NCBI GenBank assembly: GCA_004555155.1
Contig: SFJH01000042.1
Coordinates: forward strand, 1 to 14,982
From: Clostridiales bacterium
Lineage (GTDB): Bacteria > Bacillota > Clostridia > Christensenellales > Aristaeellaceae
Reading direction: 5' to 3'
DNA: 14,982 nt
Part shown: positions 6,134 to 12,736 of the stretch, one piece after another
Layout: every line of letters starts with the position of its first letter
Numbering within the stretch: position 1 is the stretch's first letter
Notes under the pieces: generated by a model
The model's input: the letters and a program-made list of their open reading frames with translations, nothing else
Told to the model about the DNA's origin: nothing
The model's database searches: none
Program-made: the position numbers and the translations under genes

Positions 6134-7540
6134 ATGGGCGGTTTCTTTGGAGTGGCTTCGAAGAGCGATTGCGTATTCGATCTGTTCTTCGGCACGGACT
6201 ATCATTCCCACCTGGGCACGAAGCGGGGCGGCATGGCGGTGTACGACGCGCAGCAGGGCTTTCAGCGCGCGATTCACAACATCGAAAATTCCCCGTTCCG
6301 CACCAAGTTCGAGCGCGATGTGGACGAGATGAAGGGCACGATGGGCATCGGCTGCATCTCGGATACGGAGCCGCAGCCGCTGATCGTGCGCTCTCACCTG
6401 GGCGCGTTCGCCATCACCACCGTGGGCCGCATCAACAACGTGGAGGCGCTGGTGCGCAAGGTGTTCGCCGAGGGCACGCCCCACTTCCTGGAGATGAGCG
6501 GCGGCAACATCAATCCCACCGAGCTGGTGGCCGTGCTGATCAACCGCCGCGCCACCATCGCCGACGGCATCCAGTACGCCCAGAAGCTGATCGACGGCAG
6601 CATGTCCATGCTGATCATGACCCAGGACGGCATCTATGCCGCCCGCGACCGCCTCGGCCGCACGCCGGTGATCATCGGCCGCAAGGAGGACGCCTACTGC
6701 GCGACCTTCGAATCCTCCGCCTATCTGAACCTGGGCTACGACTTCTATCGCGAGCTGGGCCCCGGCGAGGTGGACTTCATCACGCCCGAGGGCGTGGAGG
6801 TGTTCGTGGAACCCAGGGAGGAGATGAAGATCTGCACCTTCCTGTGGGTGTACTTCGGCTATCCCACCTCCTGCTACGAGGGCATGAACGTGGAGATGAT
6901 GCGCTGCCGCTGCGGCGACATGCTGGCCCGGCGCGACGACGTCGCCGCCGATACCGTGGCGGGCGTGCCCGATTCCGGCACCGCCCACGCCATCGGCTAT
7001 GCGAACCGCTCGGGGATCCCGTTCTCCCGCCCCTTCATCAAATATACGCCCACCTGGCCGCGCTCCTTCATGCCGCCGAATCAGAAGAAGCGCAATCTGA
7101 TCGCCCACATGAAGCTGATCCCCGTGGACGCGCTCATCCGGGACAGGAGCCTGGTGATGATCGACGATTCCATCGTCCGCGGCACCCAGCTGCGGGAGAC
7201 CACGGAGTTTCTGTATCACAGCGGCGCGCGGGAGGTGCACATCCGCACCGCCTGTCCGCCGATCCTGTACGGCTGCAAGTATCTGAACTTCTCCCGCTCC
7301 ACGTCGGAGATGGATCTGATTGCCCGCCGCACCATCGCGAAGTTCGAGGGCGAGATCGCGCCGAAGAACCTCGACCGCTACGCGGATCCGGATTCGCCGG
7401 AGTACGCCCGCATGGTGGAGGACATCCGCCAGCAGCTGAAGTTCACCACGCTGAAGTATCAGCGCCTGGACGATATGATGGAGGCCACCGGCGTGTCCCC
7501 CTGCAAGCTGTGCACCTACTGCTGGACGGGAAGAGAATAA
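6134..7540 (+). CDS. PurF-like amidophosphoribosyltransferase paralogue lacking glutaminase residues
   Basis: A 468-residue homologue of glutamine PRPP amidotransferase. AAAGGAG, about 8 bases before ATG at 6134, supports the start. The C-terminal half keeps the PurF phosphoribosyltransferase features: VPDSGTAHAIGYANRSGIPF (278-297) and the PRPP loop VMIDDSIVRGT (341-351). Cys234, Cys381, Cys457 and Cys460 align with the four [4Fe-4S] ligands of Bacillus PurF; Cys463 adds to a CKLCTYC tail. The N-terminal half is altered. The protein begins MGGFFGV, with Gly where the Ntn-hydrolase nucleophile Cys1 should be, and with no propeptide. The motifs HVRYAT, HNGN and SSDTE of true PurF are replaced by GCISDT, TVGRIN and INPTE. 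Glutamine hydrolysis therefore looks impossible. It may use free ammonia, another amine donor, or have a regulatory or different PRPP-dependent role. It is a single-gene unit with its own promoter and terminator. Confidence 0.88.
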   Translation: MGGFFGVASKSDCVFDLFFGTDYHSHLGTKRGGMAVYDAQQGFQRAIHNIENSPFRTKFERDVDEMKGTMGIGCISDTEPQPLIVRSHLGAFAITTVGRINNVEALVRKVFAEGTPHFLEMSGGNINPTELVAVLINRRATIADGIQYAQKLIDGSMSMLIMTQDGIYAARDRLGRTPVIIGRKEDAYCATFESSAYLNLGYDFYRELGPGEVDFITPEGVEVFVEPREEMKICTFLWVYFGYPTSCYEGMNVEMMRCRCGDMLARRDDVAADTVAGVPDSGTAHAIGYANRSGIPFSRPFIKYTPTWPRSFMPPNQKKRNLIAHMKLIPVDALIRDRSLVMIDDSIVRGTQLRETTEFLYHSGAREVHIRTACPPILYGCKYLNFSRSTSEMDLIARRTIAKFEGEIAPKNLDRYADPDSPEYARMVEDIRQQLKFTTLKYQRLDDMMEATGVSPCKLCTYCWTGRE

Positions 7541-7550
7541 GAATGGTATG

Positions 7551-7583
7551 AGAGCCGCAATCCGGACGGATTGCGGCTCTTTT
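7551..7583 (+). terminator. intrinsic terminator of the PurF-like gene
   Basis: A perfect 13-bp stem, AGAGCCGCAATCC (7551-7563) with its complement 7568-7580, a GGAC tetraloop, and TTTT at the end (7580-7583). It lies 10 bases after the stop codon. Confidence 0.88.
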
Positions 7584-7609
7584 GGCGGAATTCGTATCTC
7601 AGCGGGAGG

Positions 7610-7638
7610 TTGACCTGTCCGGCGGCGTCTGTTATAAT
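7610..7638 (+). promoter_or_regulatory. sigma-A promoter of the 179-residue protein gene
   Basis: TTGACC (7610-7615), a 17-base spacer and a perfect TATAAT (7633-7638). The transcript should start near 7645, about 20 bases before the ATG. Confidence 0.85.
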
Positions 7639-7664
7639 GAAAGAAAAATGCGGGAGGCGGGAGA

Positions 7665-8204
7665 ATGGCGCTTTTCCAAAGTGAAAACGAGATCGCGCGC
7701 AAACGAAAGCTGAAGGAGCTGGAGGACAAGCGGCTCCGGTTCGCGAAGCGGATGCAGCAGGAGGGCTTCGCGCCCGAGCGGATGCTGCTGCTGTCCACGG
7801 AGAAGGGCGGACTGGCGGGACTCTGCCGGGACAGGGGACAGGTGTGCCTGATCGTCGGCCCCGACTTCGGCGGCGAGGGAGAGTTCGTGCTGGAGCGCTA
7901 CGACGCGCTGCCCGCCCGCCGCGAGGAGTTCTTTCAGGCGTCCGAGGGACTGGGCGGCGTGTTCGGACTCGGCAAGAAGGGCCGGGAGGGCTTCTATCTG
8001 ATCATCGAGCGGGAGAGCGGCGCGCTGTCCGTGCCCTTCATCGTCCATCTGAACAGCGCCATGCTCTGCGACGCCCGCAACCCGCTGCTGTCCGTCAAGC
8101 GCCGCCGGGGCGACGCCAACGTGGTCTGGGACATGCAGCCCATGGACAAGCGCGTGCTGAAGAAGGCCGACCGGATGCTCCGCGAGATCCTCGAAGATCA
8201 GTGA
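7665..8204 (+). CDS. unrecognised cytoplasmic protein, 179 residues
   Basis: I do not recognise the family. The start is ATG at 7665, with GGGAGG and GGGAG just upstream, and a strong sigma-A promoter lies 27 bases before it. Residues 5-35 are a charged, probably helical or coiled-coil stretch (ENEIARKRKLKELEDKRLRF). Residues 36-150 alternate hydrophobic strands and loops (RMLLLSTEKGGLAGL, VCLIVGPDF, GFYLIIERESG, VPFIVHLNSAM), suggesting an alpha/beta or beta-rich fold. The end is helical and basic (DKRVLKKADRMLREIL). There is no signal peptide or transmembrane segment. Codon use matches neighbours, which with the promoter and ribosome site argues that it is a real gene. It stands alone between two terminators. 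The last 15 codons and the stop are part of a tandem duplication (8161-8302). Confidence 0.8.
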   Translation: MALFQSENEIARKRKLKELEDKRLRFAKRMQQEGFAPERMLLLSTEKGGLAGLCRDRGQVCLIVGPDFGGEGEFVLERYDALPARREEFFQASEGLGGVFGLGKKGREGFYLIIERESGALSVPFIVHLNSAMLCDARNPLLSVKRRRGDANVVWDMQPMDKRVLKKADRMLREILEDQ

Positions 8205-8302
8205 GCGGACCGAACGTTTTCGCACGGAACAGATAGAAGGCCGACTGGATGCTCCGCGAGATTCTCGAGGATCGTGAGCGGATCGAACGTTTCCGCACGG
8301 AA
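8161..8302 (+). repeat. degenerate tandem duplication of the 3' end of the 179-residue gene
   Basis: Copy 1 (8161-8229) covers the last 44 coding and stop bases plus 25 bases after the stop. Copy 2 (8235-8302) repeats it with about six substitutions and one deleted A (CAGTGAG becomes CGTGAG). That deletion removes the stop and would extend the frame as ILEDRERIERFRTE. Removing the same A from copy 1 gives a very similar ERTERFRTE tail, so the ancestral gene may have been longer. Confidence 0.85.
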
Positions 8303-8307
8303 TACAC

Positions 8308-8340
8308 AAGAGCCCAACCGGATGTTCCGGTTGGGCTCTT
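8308..8340. terminator. bidirectional terminator hairpin between converging genes
   Basis: A perfect 14-bp stem, AAGAGCCCAACCGG (8308-8321) with its complement 8327-8340, and a 5-base loop. The only T-rich portion is the stem end (CTCTT), so it is a weak-tailed terminator. It lies between the 179-residue gene (plus) and the glycosyltransferase (minus). The 120 bases between it and 8462 show a small GC-rich stem near 8388-8412 and no gene. Confidence 0.65.
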
Positions 8341-8461
8341 CAGCTTGTCGAAAACCTTGCGCAGAACCGCCTGTGAAATCGAACGCGGCGGCGTGTATGC
8401 CGCGCCCGTATTTTTCCGCAAGCGGTGAAAATACAGCGCCATCCGGAAACTGCCCGGAGAA

Positions 8462-9649
8462 TCACCCTGCGTCCTTCTGACCGTGGTGCTTGATCTCGCT
8501 CCAGCTGCGCACGGGCACGAACAGCGCCAGGGTCTGCAGCGGCATCCAGGAGGCCATGAACAGCGGGAACATCAGGATCGCGCCGCGCATGCGCCGCACG
8601 GGATAGCCGCCTATCCGGCACAGCAGAATGGCCAGCAGCGACATGGCGATCCAGGCCAGCGCCAGACCCGCGCCGCACAGCGCCCACATGACCGGCGGCT
8701 GCATGGGCAGCAGCGCCAGCCCCAGCAGTCCCGCCAGCGGCGCGGTGTGGGAGATGATGAACAGCATGCCGAAGTCCCGGGCCATGCCCCTCCTCGGACA
8801 GCTTCGGCGGAACATCGACAGGGTCATCCGCCGCGCGGCCTGCACCATGCCGTAGCACCAGCGGCGGCGCTGGCGCAGCGATACGCCGAACCGGGCCACC
8901 TGCTCGTCGTAGCTCATGGCCTCCGGCACGAAGGCCACGCGATAGCCCAGCCGGGTGGTCTGCGCGGCGAACTCGGTGTCCTCGCAGAGGCTGGAGGTGT
9001 TCCAGCCGCCCAGGGCCTCCATCACCTCGCGGTGCGCCACGAAGGCGGTGCCCACCAGGTTGGAGGAGAAGCCCGCGTTGGTGTGGGGCAGGCTGTACGT
9101 CCACTCCATCAGCGCGTGGTACAGGCCGTAGCCGCCGGAGACCCAGCTGTCGAAGGCGTTGCCCGCCTTCAGCCGGCCCTTGCACACCCGTTCACCGGCG
9201 GACAGCGCGTCGTTCATCCGGCGCATGAAGGCGGGATCGGGGATGTTGTCGGCGTCGAAGACGGCGAAGGCGTCGTAGTCCATGGGCAGGAGCGCCTCGA
9301 AGGCCTGGTGCAGCACGTCGCCCTTGCAGGTGATCCTGCCGGTGCAGGCGAGGATTTTCGCGCCTGCGGCGCGGGAGACGATCTCGGTGTCGTCGGTGCA
9401 GTTGTTGACGGCGACGTAGACGTCGATCCTGTCGGCGGGATAGTCCTGGCCGTTGAGCGCGGCGATCAGGTTGGAGATTACGCCGGACTCATTGCGCGCC
9501 GGGATGATCACCGCGAACCGGGCGAAGCGCTCCGACGGGGGATAGGGTCGGCGGCGCCTGAAGGTGAACAGGAAGATCGCGCCCAGATAGACGGAAAAGA
9601 GATTCAGAAAGGTGGTCAGACAGAGCAGCACAATTTGAGCGGTTTGCAT
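8462..9649 (-). CDS. processive family-2 glycosyltransferase, membrane-bound
   Basis: 395 residues. The start is ATG at 9649 (MQTAQIVLLC), supported by GGAGG 6 bases upstream; the frame is open to 9790, but those codons span the promoter. One N-terminal transmembrane segment (about 5-30) is followed by a cytoplasmic GT-A domain. That domain has VIIPARNE at 47-54, DAD at 132-134 (nucleotide-sugar/metal), ED at 223-224 (base) and QRRRW at 260-264, the signature of processive beta-glycosyltransferases such as hyaluronan, chitin or PNAG synthases. Three C-terminal membrane segments follow (about 293-316, 318-344, 357-380). It probably builds and exports a surface polysaccharide from UDP-sugars. 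Sugar and product are unknown, and no polysaccharide operon surrounds it. It is divergent from the SPOR-like gene and has its own strong promoter with a structured 100-base leader. Confidence 0.9.
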   Translation of the reverse strand: MQTAQIVLLCLTTFLNLFSVYLGAIFLFTFRRRRPYPPSERFARFAVIIPARNESGVISNLIAALNGQDYPADRIDVYVAVNNCTDDTEIVSRAAGAKILACTGRITCKGDVLHQAFEALLPMDYDAFAVFDADNIPDPAFMRRMNDALSAGERVCKGRLKAGNAFDSWVSGGYGLYHALMEWTYSLPHTNAGFSSNLVGTAFVAHREVMEALGGWNTSSLCEDTEFAAQTTRLGYRVAFVPEAMSYDEQVARFGVSLRQRRRWCYGMVQAARRMTLSMFRRSCPRRGMARDFGMLFIISHTAPLAGLLGLALLPMQPPVMWALCGAGLALAWIAMSLLAILLCRIGGYPVRRMRGAILMFPLFMASWMPLQTLALFVPVRSWSEIKHHGQKDAG

Positions 9650-9661
9650 TTCAATCCTCCG

Positions 9662-9751
9662 GCCGGCGCTGAGCATCGCCGGCGTTGCGTAGTAAGCGGG
9701 ATCGCGCGATTCGCTCAGACGATGGCGAATCTGTGTCAAAGGCGCAGATTC
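9662..9751 (-). other. structured 5' leader of the glycosyltransferase mRNA
   Basis: The leader runs from about 9755 to 9650. It contains two stems: GAATCTG (9727-9733) with CAGATTC (9745-9751), and GCCGGCG (9662-9668) with CGCCGGC (9677-9683). The second stem ends one base before the ribosome-binding GGAGG (9660-9656), so its folding could affect translation. No known riboswitch consensus was recognised. Confidence 0.45.
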
Positions 9752-9761
9752 CGGCCGAATC

Positions 9762-9790
9762 ATTATCGCATTTTCACGTAAATCTGTCAA
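9762..9790 (-). promoter_or_regulatory. sigma-A promoter of the glycosyltransferase gene
   Basis: On the minus strand, a perfect TTGACA (9790-9785), a 17-base spacer and GATAAT (9767-9762). The transcript starts near 9755, about 105 bases before the ATG. Confidence 0.85.
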
Positions 9791-9866
9791 CCTTTTTCGT
9801 CAATTCTAATGAACCGATCGCATTTTCGTCCCCGTTCGGGCATAGAATGGAGCGGAGGTGGATGGC

Positions 9867-10655
9867 ATGCAGAAGCGGGTGCGGGTGCGCCGGGACCGGC
9901 CCAGTGCGCTGAGCTGGGCGCTGGCGCTGGCGGTGACGATGCTGGCGGTCTATCTGATCACGCTGAGCGCGCCCCGGCCGGACGACGCGGAGGAAGCCGC
10001 CGCGCCGGGCGTGCGGGTCACGCGGGAGATCGATCTGGAGGGCGCGGCGCTCTATCTTGCCGATCTGGGCGCGCATCCGGACGCGCTTTCGGCCCGGGTA
10101 TCCGCCGCGGGCTACGCGGGGCGGGGCGCTGCGGCGGTGGTGCTTGCCGACGGGGACGGATATCACGTGCTGGGCGCGGGGTATTCGCTTCAGGCGGACG
10201 CGGAGCGCATCGCCCGGCAGCTGGCCGACCGGGAGGGCGCGCAGACCGGGGTGATTGCGCGGAGCGCGTCGGCGGTATCGCTGCGGGTCACGGCCTCGGA
10301 GGCGGACGCGGAGGCGCTGGCCGCTGCCGACCGCGCGCTGCGCGTCCAGCTGGATCAGGCCGCGTCCATGGCGCTTCAGATCGACCGGGGCGAGCTGCCC
10401 TCTTCGTCGGCGCGGACGCTGGCGCGGGTGGCCGCGTCGGAGGCGCGCAGGGCTTCGGAGGCGCTGGCGGAGGTGGCGGGCGCGGAGAGCCAGCCGGTGT
10501 GCGCCGGGCTGATCGGGCTGCTGGACGATCTCGCCCGCGGGCTGGAGACCGCCGCCGGCTGCGGCGAGACCGGCGCGGCGCTGTCGGGGCGGCTGCGCTG
10601 CTGCCATGTGACGGGCATGCTGGGGCTGATCGGTTTTCTGAACGGCCTCGCCTGA
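9867..10655 (+). CDS. single-pass membrane protein with SPOR-like region
   Basis: 262 residues from ATG at 9867. GGAGG at 9854-9858 is 8 bases away, so this is preferred over the in-frame GTG at 9858, which overlaps the ribosome site. A short basic N terminus (MQKRVRVRRDR) and one transmembrane segment (about 15-34) place the rest outside the membrane. Residues 89-132 (AAVVLADGDGYHVLGAGYS, then DAERIARQLADREGA) look like a SPOR domain, which in other proteins binds denuded peptidoglycan. Residues 145-235 are alanine-rich and helical, perhaps coiled-coil. A role in cell-wall or sporulation/division processes is an inference. It is divergent from the glycosyltransferase. I see no convincing sigma-A promoter upstream: a TAGAAT at 9843-9848 is too close to the start. 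The SPOR call is tentative; the membrane topology is firmer. Confidence 0.7.
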   Translation: MQKRVRVRRDRPSALSWALALAVTMLAVYLITLSAPRPDDAEEAAAPGVRVTREIDLEGAALYLADLGAHPDALSARVSAAGYAGRGAAAVVLADGDGYHVLGAGYSLQADAERIARQLADREGAQTGVIARSASAVSLRVTASEADAEALAAADRALRVQLDQAASMALQIDRGELPSSSARTLARVAASEARRASEALAEVAGAESQPVCAGLIGLLDDLARGLETAAGCGETGAALSGRLRCCHVTGMLGLIGFLNGLA

Positions 10656-10721
10656 TCGCACACGCATCTTCATGTTTCCGACAGGTTGCGGGAAATTCAT
10701 TTGTTAATTTATTTTTTTGGC

Positions 10722-10750
10722 TTGACGAATGTTAAAAATGCCGATATGAT
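10722..10750 (+). promoter_or_regulatory. sigma-A promoter upstream of mgtE
   Basis: TTGACG (10722-10727), a 17-base spacer and TATGAT (10745-10750). The predicted transcript start, near 10757, lies inside the following terminator stem. Confidence 0.75.
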
Positions 10751-10754
10751 AAGA

Positions 10755-10788
10755 GGGAGGGAGCGTTGCTCCCGCCCGTTTTTGTTTT
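10755..10788 (+). terminator. terminator hairpin at the start of the mgtE leader
   Basis: The stem GGGAGC (10759-10764) with GCTCCC (10768-10773) extends after one mismatch with GGG/CCC (10755-10757 with 10775-10777). The loop is GTT and the tail is GTTTTTGTTTT. It may end the transcript of the SPOR-like gene, 100 bases after its stop. Because the TTGACG promoter sits directly in front of it, the arrangement is odd. Confidence 0.7.
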
Positions 10789-11059
10789 CCAATATGGTTG
10801 TGGGAGGTGGCAAAGCATGGACGACGGCGGAAGATGTATGTCGGCTGATGGCGTGCCCCGAAGCGTCGGTTCATCGCTGCGCTGCTGACAGGCAAGCCTT
10901 CATTCTTCACACACATCCGAGCGTCAGACGAGGGACACATTGCGCCCGTCGGCGGGTACCTGCGCGATTGCGGTCGCGGAGGCGTTTGCCGTTGGGTTTT
11001 GAAGGAGCATGTGTCTGTTTTTCTGCGTAAAACGAATTTTCGGAAGGAGGATGAAGACC
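10789..11059 (+). other. long untranslated leader of mgtE
   Basis: About 270 bases between the early terminator and the mgtE start. It is GC-rich with several possible short stems (for example GCGA/TCGC near 10963-10976) and one small ORF with a good ribosome site. I looked for the M-box (ykoK) consensus usual upstream of mgtE and did not find its conserved blocks. No protein gene of recognisable type fills it. Confidence 0.5.
10817..10888 (+). CDS. possible 23-codon leader ORF upstream of mgtE
   Basis: ATG at 10817 is preceded by GGGAGG (10802-10807) at 9 bases and is followed by 22 codons (MDDGGRCMSADGVPRSVGSS, then LRC) and a TGA. The peptide is small, starts with two aspartates and matches nothing I know. 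The ribosome site is as good as those of the real genes. It could be a regulatory leader peptide like those found before magnesium transporter genes in enteric bacteria, or chance. Confidence 0.3.
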   Translation: MDDGGRCMSADGVPRSVGSSLRC

Positions 11060-12409
11060 ATGGATTTTGAGAGAATCAAGGGCAGGCTGGACGCGCTGCT
11101 GGAGGCCGGCAAGAAGGCCGAGCTTCGCGGCGCGCTGAACATGCTCAATGAAGTGGATATCGCGGAGTATCTGGAGACGCTGGACAACGAAAAGGTGCTG
11201 ATGGTGTTCCGTCTGCTGCCGAAGGACGTCTCCGCGGACGTCTTCGCCTACATGGACAACGACCAGCGCACCCGCATCATGGAGGCCATGGGCGATGCGG
11301 AGGCCATGCGCATCATCGACGACATGTTCGTCGACGACGCGGTGGATTTTCTGGAGGAGCTGCCGGCGGGCGTGGTGAAGCGCATGCTGGCCAACTGCGA
11401 CCAGCAGCGCCGCGACCTGCTCAACCAGTTCCTGCGCTATCCGGAGAACAGCGCGGGCCGGATCATGACCATCGAGTACATGGAATTCCACGTGGGCACC
11501 ACGGTGGGACAGGCCATGACGGAGATCCGCCGCACCGCGCCCGACAAGGAGACCATCAACACGCTGTACGTGCTGGACGACCGGCGCGAGCTGCTGGGCA
11601 CAGTGGCGCTGCGCAAGCTGCTGCTGGCCAACGATGATCTGAAGGTGGAGGATCTGATGAACACCCAGGTCATTTCCGTGCGCACCACCGACGACCAGGA
11701 GCTGGTGGCCGACACCGTGCGCAAGTACGACCTGCTGTCCATCCCGGTGGTGGATCACGAGAACCGTCTGGTGGGCATCGTCACCGTGGACGACATCGTG
11801 GACGTCATCGAAGAGGAGAACACCGAGGACTTTGAAAAGATGGCCGCCATGCTGCCGTCGGACGACGAGTATCTGAAGACCAGCGTGCTGACGCTGGCGA
11901 AGAACCGTCTGCCGTGGCTGCTGATTCTGATGATTTCGGCCACGTTCACGGGCATGATCATCACCCACTTTGAAAACATGCTGGCCAGCGCGCTGGTGGC
12001 GTGCATTCCGATGCTGATGGACACCGGCGGCAACTGCGGCGCGCAGGCGTCGACGCTGGCGATTCGCGGTCTGGCGCTGGGCGAGATCGAGCTGAAGGAC
12101 ATCGGCCGGATTCTCTGGAAGGAGATTCGGGTCGCGCTGATGCTGGGCGTGGTGCTGGCGCTGATCAACTTCCTGCGCATCTGGTTCTTCACGCCCTACG
12201 ACAAGGACGTAGCCTTCGTGGTTTCCCTGGCGATGTTCTTCACGATCATCATCGCCAAGTCGATTGGCTGCACGCTGCCGCTTCTGGCGAAGGCGATCCA
12301 TCTCGACCCGGCTCTGATGGCGAGCCCGCTGATCACGACGATGGTCGACGCGGCCTCCCTGTTCATCCTCTTCACCATCGCCACCCAAGTCCTCCACCTG
12401 GCGGGCTGA
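11060..12409 (+). CDS. mgtE: MgtE-type magnesium transporter/channel
   Basis: 449 residues, the usual MgtE length. The start is ATG at 11060 (MDFERIKGRL), because GGAAGGAGG ends 9 bases upstream; the in-frame ATG at 11051 touches the ribosome site. Residues 1-130 are the MgtE N domain of helical repeats (LPAGVVKRML, then RYPENSAGRIMT at 127-137). Residues 131-255 are a paired CBS domain (FHVGTTVGQAM; DLLSIPVVDHENRLVGIVTVDDI). From about 283 the channel domain has five membrane helices, with the signature PMLMDTGGNCGAQAST at 317-332 and LDPALMASPLITTMVD at 415-430; Asp430 probably matches the essential pore aspartate. The cytoplasmic domains sense Mg2+ and close the channel when it is abundant. 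The stop codon sits inside a 15-base palindrome that belongs to the downstream tandem repeat. Confidence 0.96.
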   Translation: MDFERIKGRLDALLEAGKKAELRGALNMLNEVDIAEYLETLDNEKVLMVFRLLPKDVSADVFAYMDNDQRTRIMEAMGDAEAMRIIDDMFVDDAVDFLEELPAGVVKRMLANCDQQRRDLLNQFLRYPENSAGRIMTIEYMEFHVGTTVGQAMTEIRRTAPDKETINTLYVLDDRRELLGTVALRKLLLANDDLKVEDLMNTQVISVRTTDDQELVADTVRKYDLLSIPVVDHENRLVGIVTVDDIVDVIEEENTEDFEKMAAMLPSDDEYLKTSVLTLAKNRLPWLLILMISATFTGMIITHFENMLASALVACIPMLMDTGGNCGAQASTLAIRGLALGEIELKDIGRILWKEIRVALMLGVVLALINFLRIWFFTPYDKDVAFVVSLAMFFTIIIAKSIGCTLPLLAKAIHLDPALMASPLITTMVDAASLFILFTIATQVLHLAG

Positions 12410-12516
12410 GCCCGCATGCACTTGCTGCCGCGCTTGGGGGGACGGAGCCTGCGCGGCGGTGGTCGCCGCTTGTCTCCTGCGTTGCGTTTCTTGTGAGAGA
12501 ATATTGCAGATTTGAC

Positions 12517-12564
12517 GTCCCTGTCGGCCATATACGCCAGCCGACAGGGACTTCGTTTGTTTTC
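12517..12564 (+). terminator. intrinsic terminator, repeat copy 1
   Basis: A perfect 12-bp stem, GTCCCTGTCGGC (12517-12528) with its complement 12540-12551, an 11-base loop, and the tail TTCGTTTGTTTTC. It lies about 108 bases after the mgtE stop and is its likely terminator. Confidence 0.8.
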
Positions 12565-12688
12565 GGGAGCGGGGCGGGCAGTGCCCGCGGCCACTTGCTG
12601 CCGCGCTTTGGGGGACGGAGCCTGCGCGGCGGTGGTCGCCGCTTGTCTCCTGTGCTGCGTTTCTTGCAGGGGATATTGCAGATTTGAC

Positions 12689-12736
12689 GTCCCTGTCGGC
12701 CATAGATCCGAGCCGACAGGGACTTTGTTTGTTTCC
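12689..12736 (+). terminator. intrinsic terminator, repeat copy 2
   Basis: The same 12-bp stem as copy 1 (12689-12700 with 12712-12723), with a different loop sequence and the tail TTTGTTTGTTTCC. The stem is identical in both copies while the loop has diverged, consistent with selection on the stem or with recent copying. Confidence 0.8.

Noticed and set aside
8095..8442. 115-codon minus-strand frame between the glycosyltransferase and the terminator
   Set aside because: It has no ribosome site at its start, crosses the terminator stem and the duplicated segment, and has no recognisable protein features.
8483..9781. 432-codon plus-strand frame and overlapping minus-strand frame 8340-9185
   Set aside because: They are shadows of the glycosyltransferase gene, whose DAD, ED and QRRRW motifs fix the real frame.
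9843..9848. TAGAAT as -10 of the SPOR-like gene
   Set aside because: Transcription would begin inside the ribosome site, and no -35 is present at the right distance.
10789..11059. M-box (ykoK) magnesium riboswitch before mgtE
   Set aside because: This was expected from the gene, but the conserved AGGTGAGGCTCC and GCTGCC-type blocks were not found by eye. It remains possible that a divergent version escapes visual inspection.
10907..12703. 598-codon open frame on the minus strand, and the 548-codon frame at 12372-14018
   Set aside because: They are antisense to mgtE and to the isomerase gene, and run through the tandem repeat, which gives repeated peptide phrases such as DVKSAI. No ribosome site or protein-family signal is present.
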